A stretch of DNA of 64,000 bases, taken from the NCBI RefSeq assembly GCF_003610915.1, contig NZ_NSDJ01000001.1, positions 3,472,001-3,536,000 of the forward strand, given 5' to 3'. The position numbers and the translations under genes were made by a program. This DNA comes from Rahnella variigena. GTDB taxonomy: Bacteria; Pseudomonadota; Gammaproteobacteria; Enterobacterales; Enterobacteriaceae. Shown here piece by piece: positions 50,245 to 59,816 of the stretch. Every line of letters begins with the position of its first letter. Within the stretch, counting starts at the first letter, position 1. Below the pieces are notes generated by a model. It saw only the letters and a program-made list of their open reading frames with translations. It searched no databases and was not told where the DNA came from.

Positions 50245-51609
50245 ATGCAGCAGGAAACCGTGCTCCACAAAATTGTTCGCGACAAGGAAATTTGGGTCGC
50301 GGCACGCAAAGAACAACAACCGCTGGCCAGCTTTCAGAACGAAATAACTCAGAGCCAGCGCAGTTTCTACCATGCCCTGCAAGGTGCAAGAACGGCCTTT
50401 ATTCTGGAGTGTAAACAAGCCTCTCCGTCGAAAGGGAAGATCCGCGAAAACTTCGATCCGGTAGAAATCGCCAGTGTTTATAAAGACCATGCGTCCGCCA
50501 TTTCAGTATTAACCGATGAGAAATACTTCCAGGGCAGTTTTGATTTCCTGCCGCTGGTCAGCAAAACCGTCACACAGCCGGTGCTGTGCAAAGATTTTAT
50601 TATCGACCCGTATCAGATCCACCTGGCCCGCTTTTATCAGGCCGATGCGATTTTGCTGATGCTGTCAGTGCTGGATGATGACCAGTACGTTCAGCTCGCC
50701 GCCGTCGCTCACAGCCTGAATATGGGCGTACTGACCGAAGCGAGTAATGAAGAAGAACTGGATCGCGCCGTTAAGCTGAAAGCGAAAGTGGTCGGTATCA
50801 ATAACCGCGACCTGCGCGATTTATCCATCGACCTGAACCGCACCCGTGAACTGGCACCGCGCGTTCCGCACGGCGTGACGGTCATCAGTGAATCCGGCAT
50901 TAATACTTACGGGCAAATTCGTGAGCTCAGCCGCTTCGCCAATGGTTTCCTGATTGGCAGCGCGCTGATGTCAGAACAAGATTTGTCCGCTGCCGTGCGT
51001 CGTGTGCTGCTCGGTGATAATAAAGTCTGCGGCCTGACCCGCGCTGAGGACGCCAAAGCGGCGTACGACGCCGGTGCCATTTATGGCGGACTGATTTTTG
51101 TCGAAACCTCACCGCGTTTCGTCACACAAACGCTGGCGAAAGAAGTGCAGAACGGCGCGCCGCTGAAATATGTCGGCGTGTTCCGCGATGAAACCGTCAG
51201 CACAGTGGTACAAACCGCAGAGATTCTGAAACTGACCGCCGTGCAACTTCACGGCGATGAGAGCCAGGCCTATATCGATGAACTGCGCGCAGCGCTGCCG
51301 GAAGCCGTGCAGATCTGGAAAGCGCTGAGCGTCAAAGAAACATTGCCCGCGCGCGACCTGAACCACGTGGATCGTTACGTGCTCGACAACGGCAAAGGCG
51401 GCACCGGTTATCGTTTCGACTGGAGTAAACTGGCCGGTCACGATCTGAGCAATACGTTACTCGCCGGTGGCCTGAGCGCTGATAACTGTGTTGAAGCCGC
51501 ACAGCTCGGTTGTGCAGGTCTGGATTTCAACTCCGGTGTTGAAAGCGAGCCGGGCATCAAAGATGCCGAAAAAATTACCGCCGTATTCCAGACATTGCGG
51601 GCGTACTAA
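50245..51609 (+). CDS. trpC: Bifunctional indole-3-glycerol-phosphate synthase / phosphoribosylanthranilate isomerase TrpC(F)
   Basis: Two fused TIM barrels catalysing consecutive steps. Residues about 1-255 are the synthase (ECKQASPSKGKI, LCKDFIIDPYQI, LTEASNEEELDRA, NNRDLRDLSIDLNRT, SESGINT); about 256-454 the isomerase (KVCGLTRAEDA, VQLHGDES, LLAGGLSADNC, GLDFNSGVE). ATG 50245 is preferred over GTG 50242 given GAGG 8 bases upstream. 454 aa (E. coli 453). Confidence 0.96.
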   Translation: MQQETVLHKIVRDKEIWVAARKEQQPLASFQNEITQSQRSFYHALQGARTAFILECKQASPSKGKIRENFDPVEIASVYKDHASAISVLTDEKYFQGSFDFLPLVSKTVTQPVLCKDFIIDPYQIHLARFYQADAILLMLSVLDDDQYVQLAAVAHSLNMGVLTEASNEEELDRAVKLKAKVVGINNRDLRDLSIDLNRTRELAPRVPHGVTVISESGINTYGQIRELSRFANGFLIGSALMSEQDLSAAVRRVLLGDNKVCGLTRAEDAKAAYDAGAIYGGLIFVETSPRFVTQTLAKEVQNGAPLKYVGVFRDETVSTVVQTAEILKLTAVQLHGDESQAYIDELRAALPEAVQIWKALSVKETLPARDLNHVDRYVLDNGKGGTGYRFDWSKLAGHDLSNTLLAGGLSADNCVEAAQLGCAGLDFNSGVESEPGIKDAEKITAVFQTLRAY

Positions 51610-51653
51610 GCCGCACGCAATGACGCAAAAATTGACAGACAGGACGGAATAAC

Positions 51654-52844
51654 ATGACTTTACTTAATCCCTACTTCGGCGAATTTGGCGGCCAGTATGT
51701 TCCGCAAATTCTGATGCCTGCGCTGGTTCAGCTGGAAGAAGCCTTTGTCAGCGCACAGCGCGACCCTGAGTTTCAGGCTGAATTTATTGATTTGCTGAAA
51801 AACTACGCAGGTCGCCCGACGGCGCTGACACTGTGCAAAAACCTCACCGCCGGTACTAAAACCAAGCTGTATCTTAAGCGTGAAGATTTGCTGCACGGCG
51901 GCGCGCATAAGACTAACCAGGTGTTGGGTCAGGCATTGCTGGCAAAACGCATGGGCAAAACAGAAATTATTGCTGAAACCGGTGCCGGCCAGCACGGTGT
52001 GGCATCGGCTCTGGCCTGCGCCCTGCTCGGTCTGAAATGCCGGATTTATATGGGTGCCAAAGACATTGAGCGTCAGTCGCCAAATGTGTTCCGTATGCGC
52101 CTGATGGGTGCGGAAGTGATCCCGGTACACAGCGGTTCATCCACGCTGAAAGATGCCTGTAACGAGGCACTGCGTGACTGGTCCGGCAGCTATGAAACAG
52201 CCCACTACATGCTGGGCACCGCAGCAGGCCCGCATCCGTATCCGACTATCGTGCGCGAATTCCAGCGCATGATCGGCGAAGAAACCAAATCCCAGATGCA
52301 GGAACGCGAAGGCTGTCTGCCGGATGCGGTGATTGCCTGCGTCGGTGGCGGTTCCAATGCCATTGGCATGTTTGCAGATTTCATCGACGACACCAGCGTG
52401 AAACTGATTGGTGTTGAACCGGGCGGTCTGGGTATCGAAACCGGACAACACGGCGCGCCGCTTAAACACGGTCACGTCGGCATTTATTTCGGCATGAAAG
52501 CGCCAATGATGCAGACGTCTGAAGGTCAGATTGAAGAGTCCTACTCGATTTCAGCCGGTCTGGATTTCCCGTCTGTCGGCCCGCAACACGCCTTCCTCAA
52601 CAGTATCGGCCGTGCAGAATATGTGTCGATTACCGATGATGAAGCGCTGGATGCCTTTAAAGAATTGTCCCGTCATGAAGGGATTATTCCTGCGCTGGAA
52701 TCCTCACATGCGCTGGCTTATGCGTTGAAACTGATCAAGGAAACGCCAGAGAAAGAACAAATCCTGGTCGTGAATTTGTCAGGTCGCGGCGACAAAGACA
52801 TTTTCACCGTACACGACATCCTGACTGCCCGGGGAGAAATTTAA
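51654..52844 (+). CDS. trpB: Tryptophan synthase beta subunit TrpB
   Basis: Joins indole and serine using PLP. 396 aa (E. coli 397). PLP Lys at about 86 in HGGAHKTNQ, phosphate-binding [21 protein letters not shown] with the catalytic Glu, and LSGRGDKD near the C-terminus. Its stop overlaps the trpA start by one base. Confidence 0.97.
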   Translation: MTLLNPYFGEFGGQYVPQILMPALVQLEEAFVSAQRDPEFQAEFIDLLKNYAGRPTALTLCKNLTAGTKTKLYLKREDLLHGGAHKTNQVLGQALLAKRMGKTEIIAETGAGQHGVASALACALLGLKCRIYMGAKDIERQSPNVFRMRLMGAEVIPVHSGSSTLKDACNEALRDWSGSYETAHYMLGTAAGPHPYPTIVREFQRMIGEETKSQMQEREGCLPDAVIACVGGGSNAIGMFADFIDDTSVKLIGVEPGGLGIETGQHGAPLKHGHVGIYFGMKAPMMQTSEGQIEESYSISAGLDFPSVGPQHAFLNSIGRAEYVSITDDEALDAFKELSRHEGIIPALESSHALAYALKLIKETPEKEQILVVNLSGRGDKDIFTVHDILTARGEI

Positions 52845-53650
52845 TGGAACGTTATCAGCAATTATTCAAGCGTCTGGAAAGCAAAAAAGAAGGCGCGTTT
52901 GTTCCTTTCGTTACGCTGGGCGATCCGGGCGTTGAGCTTTCCCTGTCCATCATCGACACGCTGATTGAAGCCGGTGCGGATGCGCTGGAACTGGGGATCC
53001 CGTTCTCTGACCCGCTGGCTGACGGCCCGACGATTCAGAATGCTAACCTGCGCGCTTTCGCAGCGGGTGTGACACCGACGCAGTGTTTCAATATGCTCGC
53101 ACGCATTCGTGAAAAGCATCCGGACATTCCGATTGGCCTGCTGATGTACGCCAATCTGGTGTTCCACAACGGTATCGAAACCTTCTATCAGCGTTGCGCT
53201 GAAGTGGGCGTCGATTCTGTGCTGGTGGCCGATGTGCCGTTTGAAGAATCCACGCCGTTCCGCGCCGCTGCATTGCGCCACGGTATTGCGCCAATTTTCA
53301 TCTGCCCGCCAAATGCGTCGGATGACTTGCTGCGTGAGATTTCTTCTCATGGTCGCGGCTACACCTATTTGCTGTCCCGCGCTGGCGTTACCGGTACGGA
53401 GAAGCGCGCGCTGACGCCGTTAAATCACATGGTTGATAAGTTGCGGGAATACAATGCCGCGCCACCATTGCAGGGCTTTGGTATTTCTGAACCTTCACAG
53501 GTGAAAGAAACGCTGGCCGCAGGCGCAGCCGGTGCGATTTCCGGTTCAGCGACAGTGCGTATCATCGAAAACAACCAGCATCAGCCTTCTGAAATGCTGG
53601 CTCAGCTTTCCCGCTTTGTCAGTGAAATGAAGGCCGCAACCCGCGCATAA
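52844..53650 (+). CDS. trpA: Tryptophan synthase alpha subunit TrpA
   Basis: Cleaves indole-3-glycerol phosphate to indole and glyceraldehyde-3-phosphate. 268 aa as in E. coli. Catalytic Glu 49 and Asp 60 in [25 protein letters not shown] and [10 protein letters not shown] complete the substrate site. Last gene of the trp operon, coupled to trpB by TAATG. Confidence 0.97.
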   Translation: MERYQQLFKRLESKKEGAFVPFVTLGDPGVELSLSIIDTLIEAGADALELGIPFSDPLADGPTIQNANLRAFAAGVTPTQCFNMLARIREKHPDIPIGLLMYANLVFHNGIETFYQRCAEVGVDSVLVADVPFEESTPFRAAALRHGIAPIFICPPNASDDLLREISSHGRGYTYLLSRAGVTGTEKRALTPLNHMVDKLREYNAAPPLQGFGISEPSQVKETLAAGAAGAISGSATVRIIENNQHQPSEMLAQLSRFVSEMKAATRA

Positions 53651-53659
53651 CCTTCTCTA

Positions 53660-53706
53660 AAACAGAACCTCAGTCATACAGTGACTAAGGTTCTGTTTCT
53701 TTTAAT
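53660..53706 (+). terminator. trp operon terminator
   Basis: AAACAGAACCT/AGGTTCTGTTT with an inner AGTCA/TGACT pair and a T-rich tail, 10 bases after trpA. Confidence 0.85.
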
Positions 53707-53867
53707 TTCTTACTTTTTTTTACCCCGCTTAATTTGTATTACCCATTTCAATAATCCAAACTAAAATTACTCAGCAGATCAATGATACTGTACGTGAGAG
53801 AGATATCATCTGCTCAGTTAAACGTTTGTTTCTTTTGGTTTTATAACAAATCATGGAGAGTTATTTT

Positions 53868-54182
53868 ATGAAGCTATTCAAAACATTGTCCGCATTCTGC
53901 ATGGCAGCCGTTGTGGTCATGGCCGTTGCCGCGTGTGCACCGACTAAAAAATCAGAAGGAACCGGTGGTTACATCGATGACACTGTTGTCACAACAAAAG
54001 TAAAATCAGCCCTGCTGGCCGATAAAACGATTAAATCCACTGAGATTAGCGTCGAGACCTTTAAAGGCCGCGTGCAGTTAAGTGGTTTTGTGACGTCAAC
54101 AGCGGATGCAAACCGTGCGGTAGAAGTGACGCGTGGCGTTGCAGGTGTACGTTCGATTGAAAATGATATGCGGGTGAAATAA
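53868..54182 (+). CDS. BON-domain lipoprotein (OsmY-like)
   Basis: 104 aa. Signal peptide with lipobox (AVAAC, then APTKK), predicting a lipoprotein; residues about 35-104 form one BON domain (DDTVVTTKVKSALLADKTIKSTEISVETFKGRVQLSGFV...). BON domains bind membranes or phospholipids. ATG 53868 has GGAGAG upstream; an ATG at 53853 lacks one. It lies between trpA and ompW where E. coli has yciGFE. Specific role unknown. Confidence 0.85.
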   Translation: MKLFKTLSAFCMAAVVVMAVAACAPTKKSEGTGGYIDDTVVTTKVKSALLADKTIKSTEISVETFKGRVQLSGFVTSTADANRAVEVTRGVAGVRSIENDMRVK

Positions 54183-54226
54183 GCCCGCGAATGCGGTATA
54201 CGCAAATGCGGTAAACTGAAAAGCGA

Positions 54227-54253
54227 AGAGGCGCCGAAGCGCCTCTTTTTTTT
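54227..54253 (+). terminator. Terminator of the BON lipoprotein gene
   Basis: AGAGGCGC-CGAA-GCGCCTCT followed by T8; the GNRA-type loop and long T-run are typical. May also serve ompW, which converges here. Confidence 0.88.
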
Positions 54254-54271
54254 GTGTTTTGTTCTTTAAAA

Positions 54272-54904
54272 TCAGAAACGATAGCCGACGCCAAACATAA
54301 AGACCCACGGATCGATCCGGGTGTTGATGTTTTGCTGCTCACCACCGGCTTTGAATTTAACTTCCGTATCAATATCCATCCACCACACAGACATGTTGAT
54401 TAACCAGTTGTCGTCCAGGTTGTAATCCAGACCCGCCTGCGTTGCCACGCCCCATGAATCTTTGACGCTTAAATCAGACAGCCCGGCATCACGCCCGGTC
54501 TGGTTGAAATCCGTGTCATAGAACGTGGTGTAGTTGATACCCACACCGAGGTAAGGACGCAATTTGTCCTGTCTGTCACCGAAGTAATACTGCGCCATCA
54601 ATGAAGGCGGCAACTGCTTCACTTCTGCGATTGTCCCGGTACTTTGCAAACCGACTTTGTGCTGGAACGGCGTCGCGGCCAGCAACTCCATGCCGATGTT
54701 GTCGGTGAACATGTAGCCCAGCGTTAAGCCCATCTGGGTATTGTTGTTGATATTAAATGACCCCAGACCCAGCACGTTATCCGAACCTTCTGTCGGACGT
54801 ACCGTGGCGGTGCCTACGCGAAAAATCACATCCCCTGCCTGATGTGCGCTCGCGACTGCCGGAAATGCCGCTGCTGCGACTAATGCCCAATATGCTGCTT
54901 TCAT
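54272..54904 (-). CDS. ompW: Outer-membrane protein OmpW
   Basis: Eight-stranded outer-membrane beta-barrel with a hydrophobic channel. 210 aa (E. coli 212). Sec signal peptide ending ASA|HQAGD, alternating barrel strands such as QMGLTLGYMFTDNIGMELLAATPF and YLGVGINYTTFY, and the C-terminal aromatic residue (GYRF) needed for assembly. AAGGGAA precedes the ATG. A perfect FNR box lies 150 bases upstream; ompW is FNR-controlled in E. coli. Confidence 0.95.
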   Translation of the reverse strand: MKAAYWALVAAAAFPAVASAHQAGDVIFRVGTATVRPTEGSDNVLGLGSFNINNNTQMGLTLGYMFTDNIGMELLAATPFQHKVGLQSTGTIAEVKQLPPSLMAQYYFGDRQDKLRPYLGVGINYTTFYDTDFNQTGRDAGLSDLSVKDSWGVATQAGLDYNLDDNWLINMSVWWMDIDTEVKFKAGGEQQNINTRIDPWVFMFGVGYRF

Positions 54905-55339
54905 TGTCCCTTCCCTTTGTGTGGATTATTTATCAACCGCGCGAATGATACCTACTCTTTGGTATGGTTTGATCAATGCGAGATCACATCTTTAAAACAA
55001 AAAGTAAGAAAATGCATCTTCCGCAAAGCGATCTAAATCTATAAAAACAAAGGAATTGATCTGCATCAAAAATGAGGGGGTTTTGTAGATTTGTTAACAG
55101 GTGTAATCTCAGTTGCTAAAAAAATAGCGTTGCGTAATTTGCATACACAAGTTGGTTTTAAAATGGTGCCGTGGGTTGAATACGAATTTACTGGCGATTG
55201 TTCTCAGTCACCTCAGCGACGTTTACGCAGAGATTCATCAGGCAGACTGACAGGAAATCAGCGCAAAACTATCGGCGGAGTATATTTAAAGGGTACAATC
55301 CCCGCCTTATTGATTTTTGCTTTTTGCCAAGGAGCGTCC
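54905..55339. other. Non-coding divergent region between ompW and yciC
   Basis: No gene is convincing: a frame open from 55091 runs into yciC but its first 83 residues have no homology and no ribosome-binding site. Contains the FNR box at 55056-55069. Confidence 0.5.
55056..55069. promoter_or_regulatory. FNR box between ompW and yciC
   Basis: TTGATCTGCATCAA matches TTGAT-N4-ATCAA perfectly. It is 150 bases from ompW and 270 from yciC; ompW is the more likely target. Confidence 0.65.
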
Positions 55340-56095
55340 ATGTCTATCACGGCCAGTACGTTGTACCGTGACAGTTATAATTTTATGCGTAATCAGATGA
55401 GTAGCGTTTTGGCGCTCTCGGTTCTGGCCGCATTAATTACCGTCATATTGAGCTGGGTTTTAAGTCCTTCCGCTAAGCAGATCGATGCTATCGGCCAACT
55501 GATGAGCAACATGACCGGCATGAGCGTCGGCGATATGATGGGTTATATCGAACAGCAAATTACTCCGGAGCAGCAAAGCGCTATTTTCCGCTATAGCCTG
55601 GCAGCACTGTTTTCCACTCTGGCCGGCAACGTCATTCTGGTCGGCGGCGTATTAACGCTTATTCAGCTGGTTTCTCAGGGCGTACGCGCCAGTGTCGTTC
55701 AGGTGATGACTGCTTCACTGCCGGTTCTGCCGCGTCTGGCTATTTTGCTCTTCATTTACAGCGTGATGTTCCGTATCGGGCTGGCACTGCTGTTTGTTCC
55801 TGCTTTCCTGATTGCGATTGCATGGGCGTTATCCCCGGTTATCGCGTGCAAAGAGAACACGGGTGCCTTCAAAGCGATGCGCCTGAGTACACGTCTGGCC
55901 TTCTCAAATGTACGTCTTGTGGCACCGGCTGTGATGTTGTGGATTGTGGCACAAGTGGTTCTGATGCTGTTTGTCGGCGTTCTGAGCGCACTCAATCCGA
56001 TGATTGGCGCCGTTATTCTCGGCGCAGTCAGCAATATAATCAGTGCATTTATGCTGATTTATCTGTTCCGTCTTTACATGAAATTACATGCATAA
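55340..56095 (+). CDS. yciC: YciC family inner-membrane protein
   Basis: UPF0259 membrane protein, 251 aa (E. coli 247), with about six hydrophobic segments. N-terminus MSITASTLYRDSYNFMRNQ and C-terminus LIYLFRLYMKLHA match the family. AAGGAG at 55329-55334 fixes ATG 55340. Function unknown. Heads the conserved yciC-yciB-yciA run. Confidence 0.93.
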   Translation: MSITASTLYRDSYNFMRNQMSSVLALSVLAALITVILSWVLSPSAKQIDAIGQLMSNMTGMSVGDMMGYIEQQITPEQQSAIFRYSLAALFSTLAGNVILVGGVLTLIQLVSQGVRASVVQVMTASLPVLPRLAILLFIYSVMFRIGLALLFVPAFLIAIAWALSPVIACKENTGAFKAMRLSTRLAFSNVRLVAPAVMLWIVAQVVLMLFVGVLSALNPMIGAVILGAVSNIISAFMLIYLFRLYMKLHA

Positions 56096-56112
56096 TATAG
56101 ACATACGTTTTT

Positions 56113-56136
56113 AAGGGGCGCTCCGGCGCCCTTTTC
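56113..56136 (+). terminator. Terminator between yciC and yciB
   Basis: AAGGGGCGC/GCGCCCTT stem (one bulged G) followed by TTCTTTT. Confidence 0.7.
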
Positions 56137-56194
56137 TTTTGTCCGTGAAATGAATCCGGTATAGTCATCCCATACATAAAACATGGAATGAAGT

Positions 56195-56734
56195 ATGAAG
56201 CAGCTCCTCGATTTTCTCCCCCTGATTGTCTTTTTTGTGGTTTATAAGCTTTACGACATCTTTGTCGCATCAGGCGCGTTAATCGCTGCCACCGCGTTAG
56301 CATTAGTGATCACCTGGGTTCTGTACCGTAAAATCGAGAAGATGACGTTAATCACCTTCGCGATGGTGGCGGTTTTCGGCACCCTGACCCTGGTTTTCCA
56401 TAATGATGAATTCATTAAATGGAAAGTGACCGTGATTTACGTCCTGTTCTCCGGCGCATTGCTGATCAGTCAGCTGGTGCTGAAAAAGCCGTTAATCCAG
56501 CGTATGTTGGGTAAAGAGCTGACATTGCCGGATCACGTGTGGAATAAACTGAACATCAGCTGGGCGATCTTTTTCCTGCTGTGCGGCCTGGCGAACATCT
56601 ATGTCGCCTTCTGGTTGCCACAGAATATTTGGGTCAACTTTAAGGTCTTTGGCCTGACAGCCCTGACACTGGTATTTACGCTGTTAAGTGGTATCTATAT
56701 TTACCGGCATATGCCGGATGATGAAAAAAAATAA
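56195..56734 (+). CDS. yciB: Inner-membrane septation protein A family YciB (IspZ)
   Basis: 179 aa as in E. coli YciB, with about five membrane segments; [30 protein letters not shown] and [21 protein letters not shown] are characteristic. Implicated in cell envelope and division integrity. Stands 99 bases after yciC, beyond a terminator-like hairpin, and 64 bases before yciA. Confidence 0.95.
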   Translation: MKQLLDFLPLIVFFVVYKLYDIFVASGALIAATALALVITWVLYRKIEKMTLITFAMVAVFGTLTLVFHNDEFIKWKVTVIYVLFSGALLISQLVLKKPLIQRMLGKELTLPDHVWNKLNISWAIFFLLCGLANIYVAFWLPQNIWVNFKVFGLTALTLVFTLLSGIYIYRHMPDDEKK

Positions 56735-56798
56735 GCATTTTTTTGCACGGGCCTTTCTTTGAAAGGCCTTAATCTTTTGACAGTGTGAAGCCCAATAC

Positions 56799-57239
56799 AT
56801 GAACGAAAAACATAGCTTACCCAATGGTGAAATGGTGTTGCGTACGCTGGCGATGCCCGCTGACACCAATGCAAACGGTGATATTTTTGGCGGCTGGCTG
56901 ATGTCACAGATGGACATGGGCGGTGCGATCCAGGCGAAGGAAATCGCTAAAGGTCGCGTCGTGACGGTTCGCGTTGATGGCATGACATTCCTCAAGCCGG
57001 TCGCGGTCGGTGATGTGGTGTGCTGTTATGCCCGTTGTATCCGTACCGGCAACAGCTCGATTACCATAAATGTTGAAGTCTGGGTGAAGAAAGTCTCTTC
57101 TGAACCTATCGGACAGCGTTACAGAGCCACTGAAGCGGTCTTTACCTATGTCGCCGTGGATGACGAAGGCAAATCGCGTCAGTTGCCGGATGGACGCAGT
57201 AATTTCAGCGTTGATTCAGACGGTGTTTCTCAGGACTGA
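56799..57239 (+). CDS. yciA: Acyl-CoA thioesterase YciA
   Basis: Hotdog-fold thioesterase with broad acyl-CoA range. 146 aa (E. coli 132, the excess at the C-terminus). The acyl-CoA-binding active-site segment is MPADTNANGDIFGGWLMSQMD near residues 19-39, with VDGMTFLKPVAVGD following. Convergent with tonB. Confidence 0.95.
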   Translation: MNEKHSLPNGEMVLRTLAMPADTNANGDIFGGWLMSQMDMGGAIQAKEIAKGRVVTVRVDGMTFLKPVAVGDVVCCYARCIRTGNSSITINVEVWVKKVSSEPIGQRYRATEAVFTYVAVDDEGKSRQLPDGRSNFSVDSDGVSQD

Positions 57240-57265
57240 GTGATTTCCTGAAATGCTGAAAAACG

Positions 57266-57296
57266 AAAAGGTCGCCTTGAGGGGCGACCTTTTTTA
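57266..57296. terminator. Bidirectional terminator between yciA and tonB
   Basis: AAAAGGTCGCC/GGCGACCTTTT 11-bp stem with a 6-base loop and T-run. Confidence 0.85.
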
Positions 57297-57327
57297 TTGT
57301 TCTGAACGTCAGAATCCGCAGCAGGTG

Positions 57328-58059
57328 TTACTCCACGCTGCTGCCGCCTTTGATTTTGAACACCAGATTAACAATCAGGTTGCTCGCCGCTTTAGGCTCA
57401 TAACGCCATTTGTTCATCGCCTGCTTCACTTCACGCTCAAACATGTTGCGCGGTTCGGCTGACAACACGCGGATATTCTGCACGCGACCGTCACTGTCTA
57501 CATCAAACTGCACACGTACACGGCCTTCGATACGCAGAGCCAAAGCACGTGCCGGGTAACCAGGCTGCCCGCGTTGCAGCGGACGTGGCCCGCTGTCACT
57601 TTTTGCATTGGTTGACGCTGGCGGCTGACTGAACGGTTTGTTTACCGGCTGATTGCTGGTCACCGGCGCGGTTTGGACTGTTTGCGTCGGTTTTTCTACC
57701 GGACGTTCAACAGGCTTAACCTTTGGTTTCACCACGGGTTTTTTAACCGGTTTCGGTTTGGGTTTCGGTGGTTCAGGGATCACCACGGCTTCTGGCGGAG
57801 GTGGCGGTTCAGGCACCACTTCCGGCTCAGGCTCGGGTTCAGGTGGCGTCGGTTCAGCCTGAGGCGGCGGCGGAGGTGGCGCAAAATCAGCGGGATTAAC
57901 CATCGTCACGCTCATCACCTTTTGTTCCTGCGTCGGCAATTTGATCGACTCACCGACTGTCATATACAAAACGCCGGCGATAACAGCGACATGCAAACTG
58001 ACAGCAAGCGCAACCGGAATCGTAACCTTGCGGATAAATCTAAACTTTTTTAGCGGCAT
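57328..58059 (-). CDS. tonB: Energy transducer TonB
   Basis: Couples the proton motive force from ExbBD to outer-membrane receptors for siderophores and vitamin B12. 243 aa (E. coli 239). N-terminal signal anchor (about residues 12-34), Pro-rich spacer (about 60-115) with Glu-Pro then Lys-Pro repeats, and a C-terminal receptor-binding domain with the GQPGYPARAL and GRVRVQFDVDSDGRV stretches. A Fur-like box lies just upstream. Confidence 0.95.
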   Translation of the reverse strand: MPLKKFRFIRKVTIPVALAVSLHVAVIAGVLYMTVGESIKLPTQEQKVMSVTMVNPADFAPPPPPPQAEPTPPEPEPEPEVVPEPPPPPEAVVIPEPPKPKPKPVKKPVVKPKVKPVERPVEKPTQTVQTAPVTSNQPVNKPFSQPPASTNAKSDSGPRPLQRGQPGYPARALALRIEGRVRVQFDVDSDGRVQNIRVLSAEPRNMFEREVKQAMNKWRYEPKAASNLIVNLVFKIKGGSSVE

Positions 58060-58096
58060 AATGATTCATTTTCCCCGTGAAGCCGCAAGTTTAAAT

Positions 58097-58115
58097 GTAA
58101 ATAGCAATCATATTC
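58097..58115. promoter_or_regulatory. Fur box upstream of tonB
   Basis: GTAAATAGCAATCATATTC matches the 19-bp Fur consensus at 12 positions, 38 bases before the tonB start. I recall almost the same sequence in the E. coli tonB promoter, which is iron-repressed. Confidence 0.7.
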
Positions 58116-58272
58116 AACACCGAGATGACAACTATTCTCAAATAACCTTTGCTTTGATCCTACGCAAAGCACTTTCCCCGGACTTCAGGTTTAGCTATGT
58201 TAATTCTGCAAAACGCTCTGGCAGCACCTGAACGCTGCAAATCGCTCTATAAAACCCAATTAAAGGTGACTC

Positions 58273-58569
58273 ATGCTTTACGTTATTTATTCTGAAGATG
58301 TTTCGGATTCACTGGAGAAACGTGCCGCTGCCCGCCCTGCGCACATCGAACGCCTGAAAAAATTGCAGGAACAAGGCCGCGTATTGATCGGCGGCCCGAC
58401 TCCGGCCATCGACAGTGAAGATCCGGGCGCTGCCGGTATGACCGGCTCCGTACTGATTGTTGAATTTGAAACGCTCGAAGACGCCAAAGTGTGGGCCGAT
58501 GCTGACCCTTATGTCGCCGCTGGTGTCTATAAATCAGTCATCGTCAAACCGTTCAAACGCGTATTCTGA
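58273..58569 (+). CDS. yciI: YciI family protein
   Basis: 98 aa as in E. coli. YCII-related ferredoxin-like alpha+beta protein: [28 protein letters not shown] with the conserved His/Asp pair region and [21 protein letters not shown]. Enzymatic role not established. Divergent from tonB; a hairpin CGGGCAG/CTGCCCG at 58577-58598 after the stop may end transcription. Confidence 0.93.
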   Translation: MLYVIYSEDVSDSLEKRAAARPAHIERLKKLQEQGRVLIGGPTPAIDSEDPGAAGMTGSVLIVEFETLEDAKVWADADPYVAAGVYKSVIVKPFKRVF

Positions 58570-58732
58570 TATTTTTCGGGCAGTCTTCGGGCTGCCCGTC
58601 GTTTCCTGTGCCCTGTCCTCTCTCCTGCTTTAATCAACTTTACTTTTGCTTACGCCAGTTGATTGTCTAACTTTCCGGATAGCCAATAATTTACCTGCGT
58701 AATTTTTATCAAAAGCGAATGGAGAACCGGAT

Positions 58733-59047
58733 ATGCAATGTCCTGTATGCAAAGAAAGCCAGCTGGTGATGTCTGAACGTCAGGGGATCGAGATCGACTA
58801 TTGCCCGGACTGTCGCGGCGTCTGGTTAGATCGCGGAGAGCTGGATAAAATCATCGAGAAGTCCGCCGCGCTACAACAGACGGCACAGGTACAAGCTCCT
58901 CAGGAGCAACGGCCTCAGCCAGTACGTTATGACGAGCGCGACCGCCGGGACGACAATCGCCATCATGGCAATTACGATAACCGGGGTCATTACTCGTCGC
59001 ATAAGCCGTATAAAAAGAAGAGTTTTCTTTCTGAGTTGTTCGACTGA
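58733..59047 (+). CDS. TFIIB-type zinc-ribbon protein
   Basis: 104 aa. Residues 1-40 form a single zf-TFIIB domain: CPVCKESQLVMSERQGIEIDYCPDCRGVWLDRGELDKI with two CxxC pairs (residues 3/6 and 24/27). A Gln/Pro-rich linker and an Arg/His/Asp/Tyr-rich low-complexity region follow, ending in KKKSFLSELFD. GGAGAA precedes the ATG. Widespread small family of unknown function; nucleic-acid binding is only a guess from the basic tail. Confidence 0.85.
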   Translation: MQCPVCKESQLVMSERQGIEIDYCPDCRGVWLDRGELDKIIEKSAALQQTAQVQAPQEQRPQPVRYDERDRRDDNRHHGNYDNRGHYSSHKPYKKKSFLSELFD

Positions 59048-59172
59048 TTTCTGCCCGCTAAAAACTCACGCGCCATGACCAGAACGTTATGGCGCGATTT
59101 CCCCGAATGTCGTCACATTGCTTTCATCGCTTCTGTGTTAGGATGCCTACCCCTGCCCACGAGGTACGTCCT

Positions 59173-59334
59173 ATGTCATTCTTCGACGGATTGAAGTTTC
59201 TAACCAGTACGACCACGAAGGTCACATGCCCTGAATGTGGTTACGTTTCAGAACAGATGACTGCAAAAGTACGCAAAAACTCGACGCTGGTTTGCAAAAA
59301 ATGTGGCGCGCTGTTTCAGCCTAAATCCCGCTAA
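59173..59334 (+). CDS. Small zinc-ribbon protein
   Basis: 53 aa with two CxxC knuckles (CPECGYVSEQ and CKKCGALFQ) 17 residues apart, a minimal zinc ribbon, preceded by MSFFDGLKFLTSTT. ATG 59173 is chosen since GAGGT is 8 bases upstream; the frame opens at 59089 without support. It resembles the YnfU-type zinc-binding proteins, though I am not certain of that family. Function unknown. Confidence 0.75.
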   Translation: MSFFDGLKFLTSTTTKVTCPECGYVSEQMTAKVRKNSTLVCKKCGALFQPKSR

Positions 59335-59517
59335 TCAGGAATTCCATTCGTAATTTACGGCATATAATGACAAACGCTGGTGCTGCTGATGGTGGATCTG
59401 GCGAATGCGGTAGATGTGACGATAGCGTCTTGACTGACCTTCCAGCCAGCGGCTTCTGCGGCGCTGAGTCTGGCGTAGCATACGCCACCGGCCAACTTCA
59501 TTTTTACTGCGTTTCAT
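59335..59517 (-). CDS. yciY: YciY family small protein
   Basis: 60 aa, very basic. The first 32 residues (MKRSKNEVGRWRMLRQTQRR then RSRWLEGQSRR) match E. coli YciY, which also lies next to the cardiolipin synthase gene. The C-terminal half diverges. Function unknown. It ends directly after the preceding zinc-ribbon gene on the other strand. The 299 bases from its start to clsA hold the divergent promoters. Confidence 0.85.
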   Translation of the reverse strand: MKRSKNEVGRWRMLRQTQRRRSRWLEGQSRRYRHIYRIRQIHHQQHQRLSLYAVNYEWNS

Positions 59518-59816
59518 TCACTTGTGTCCCGTGATGCCCGTCACTGCTTCTTTAACGGAAGAGTTTCTTTTACAGAAAGTGCCTTAAACGGATAAAACTG
59601 CGGAGGTCATTATAGGCCGATGACGTTGTGATCCAAGTCTTGTTTTTTCCTTCTTCCCCGTTATCGTCTAACCTTGATGTCAGAGCAGTGACATTTTTAT
59701 TAAGCGGATACAGATTTAAGAGGTAGCTGATTGATTGCTGGGATAAAGTTAGTTAAAAGAATGCCCCTTTCACGTACACTCACGCCGATGGCTTGCGAAC
59801 AGGATTTTTCGCCTTT

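Noticed and set aside
55091..55339. N-terminal extension of yciC by 83 codons
   Set aside because: No homology, no ribosome-binding site, while AAGGAG directly precedes ATG 55340.
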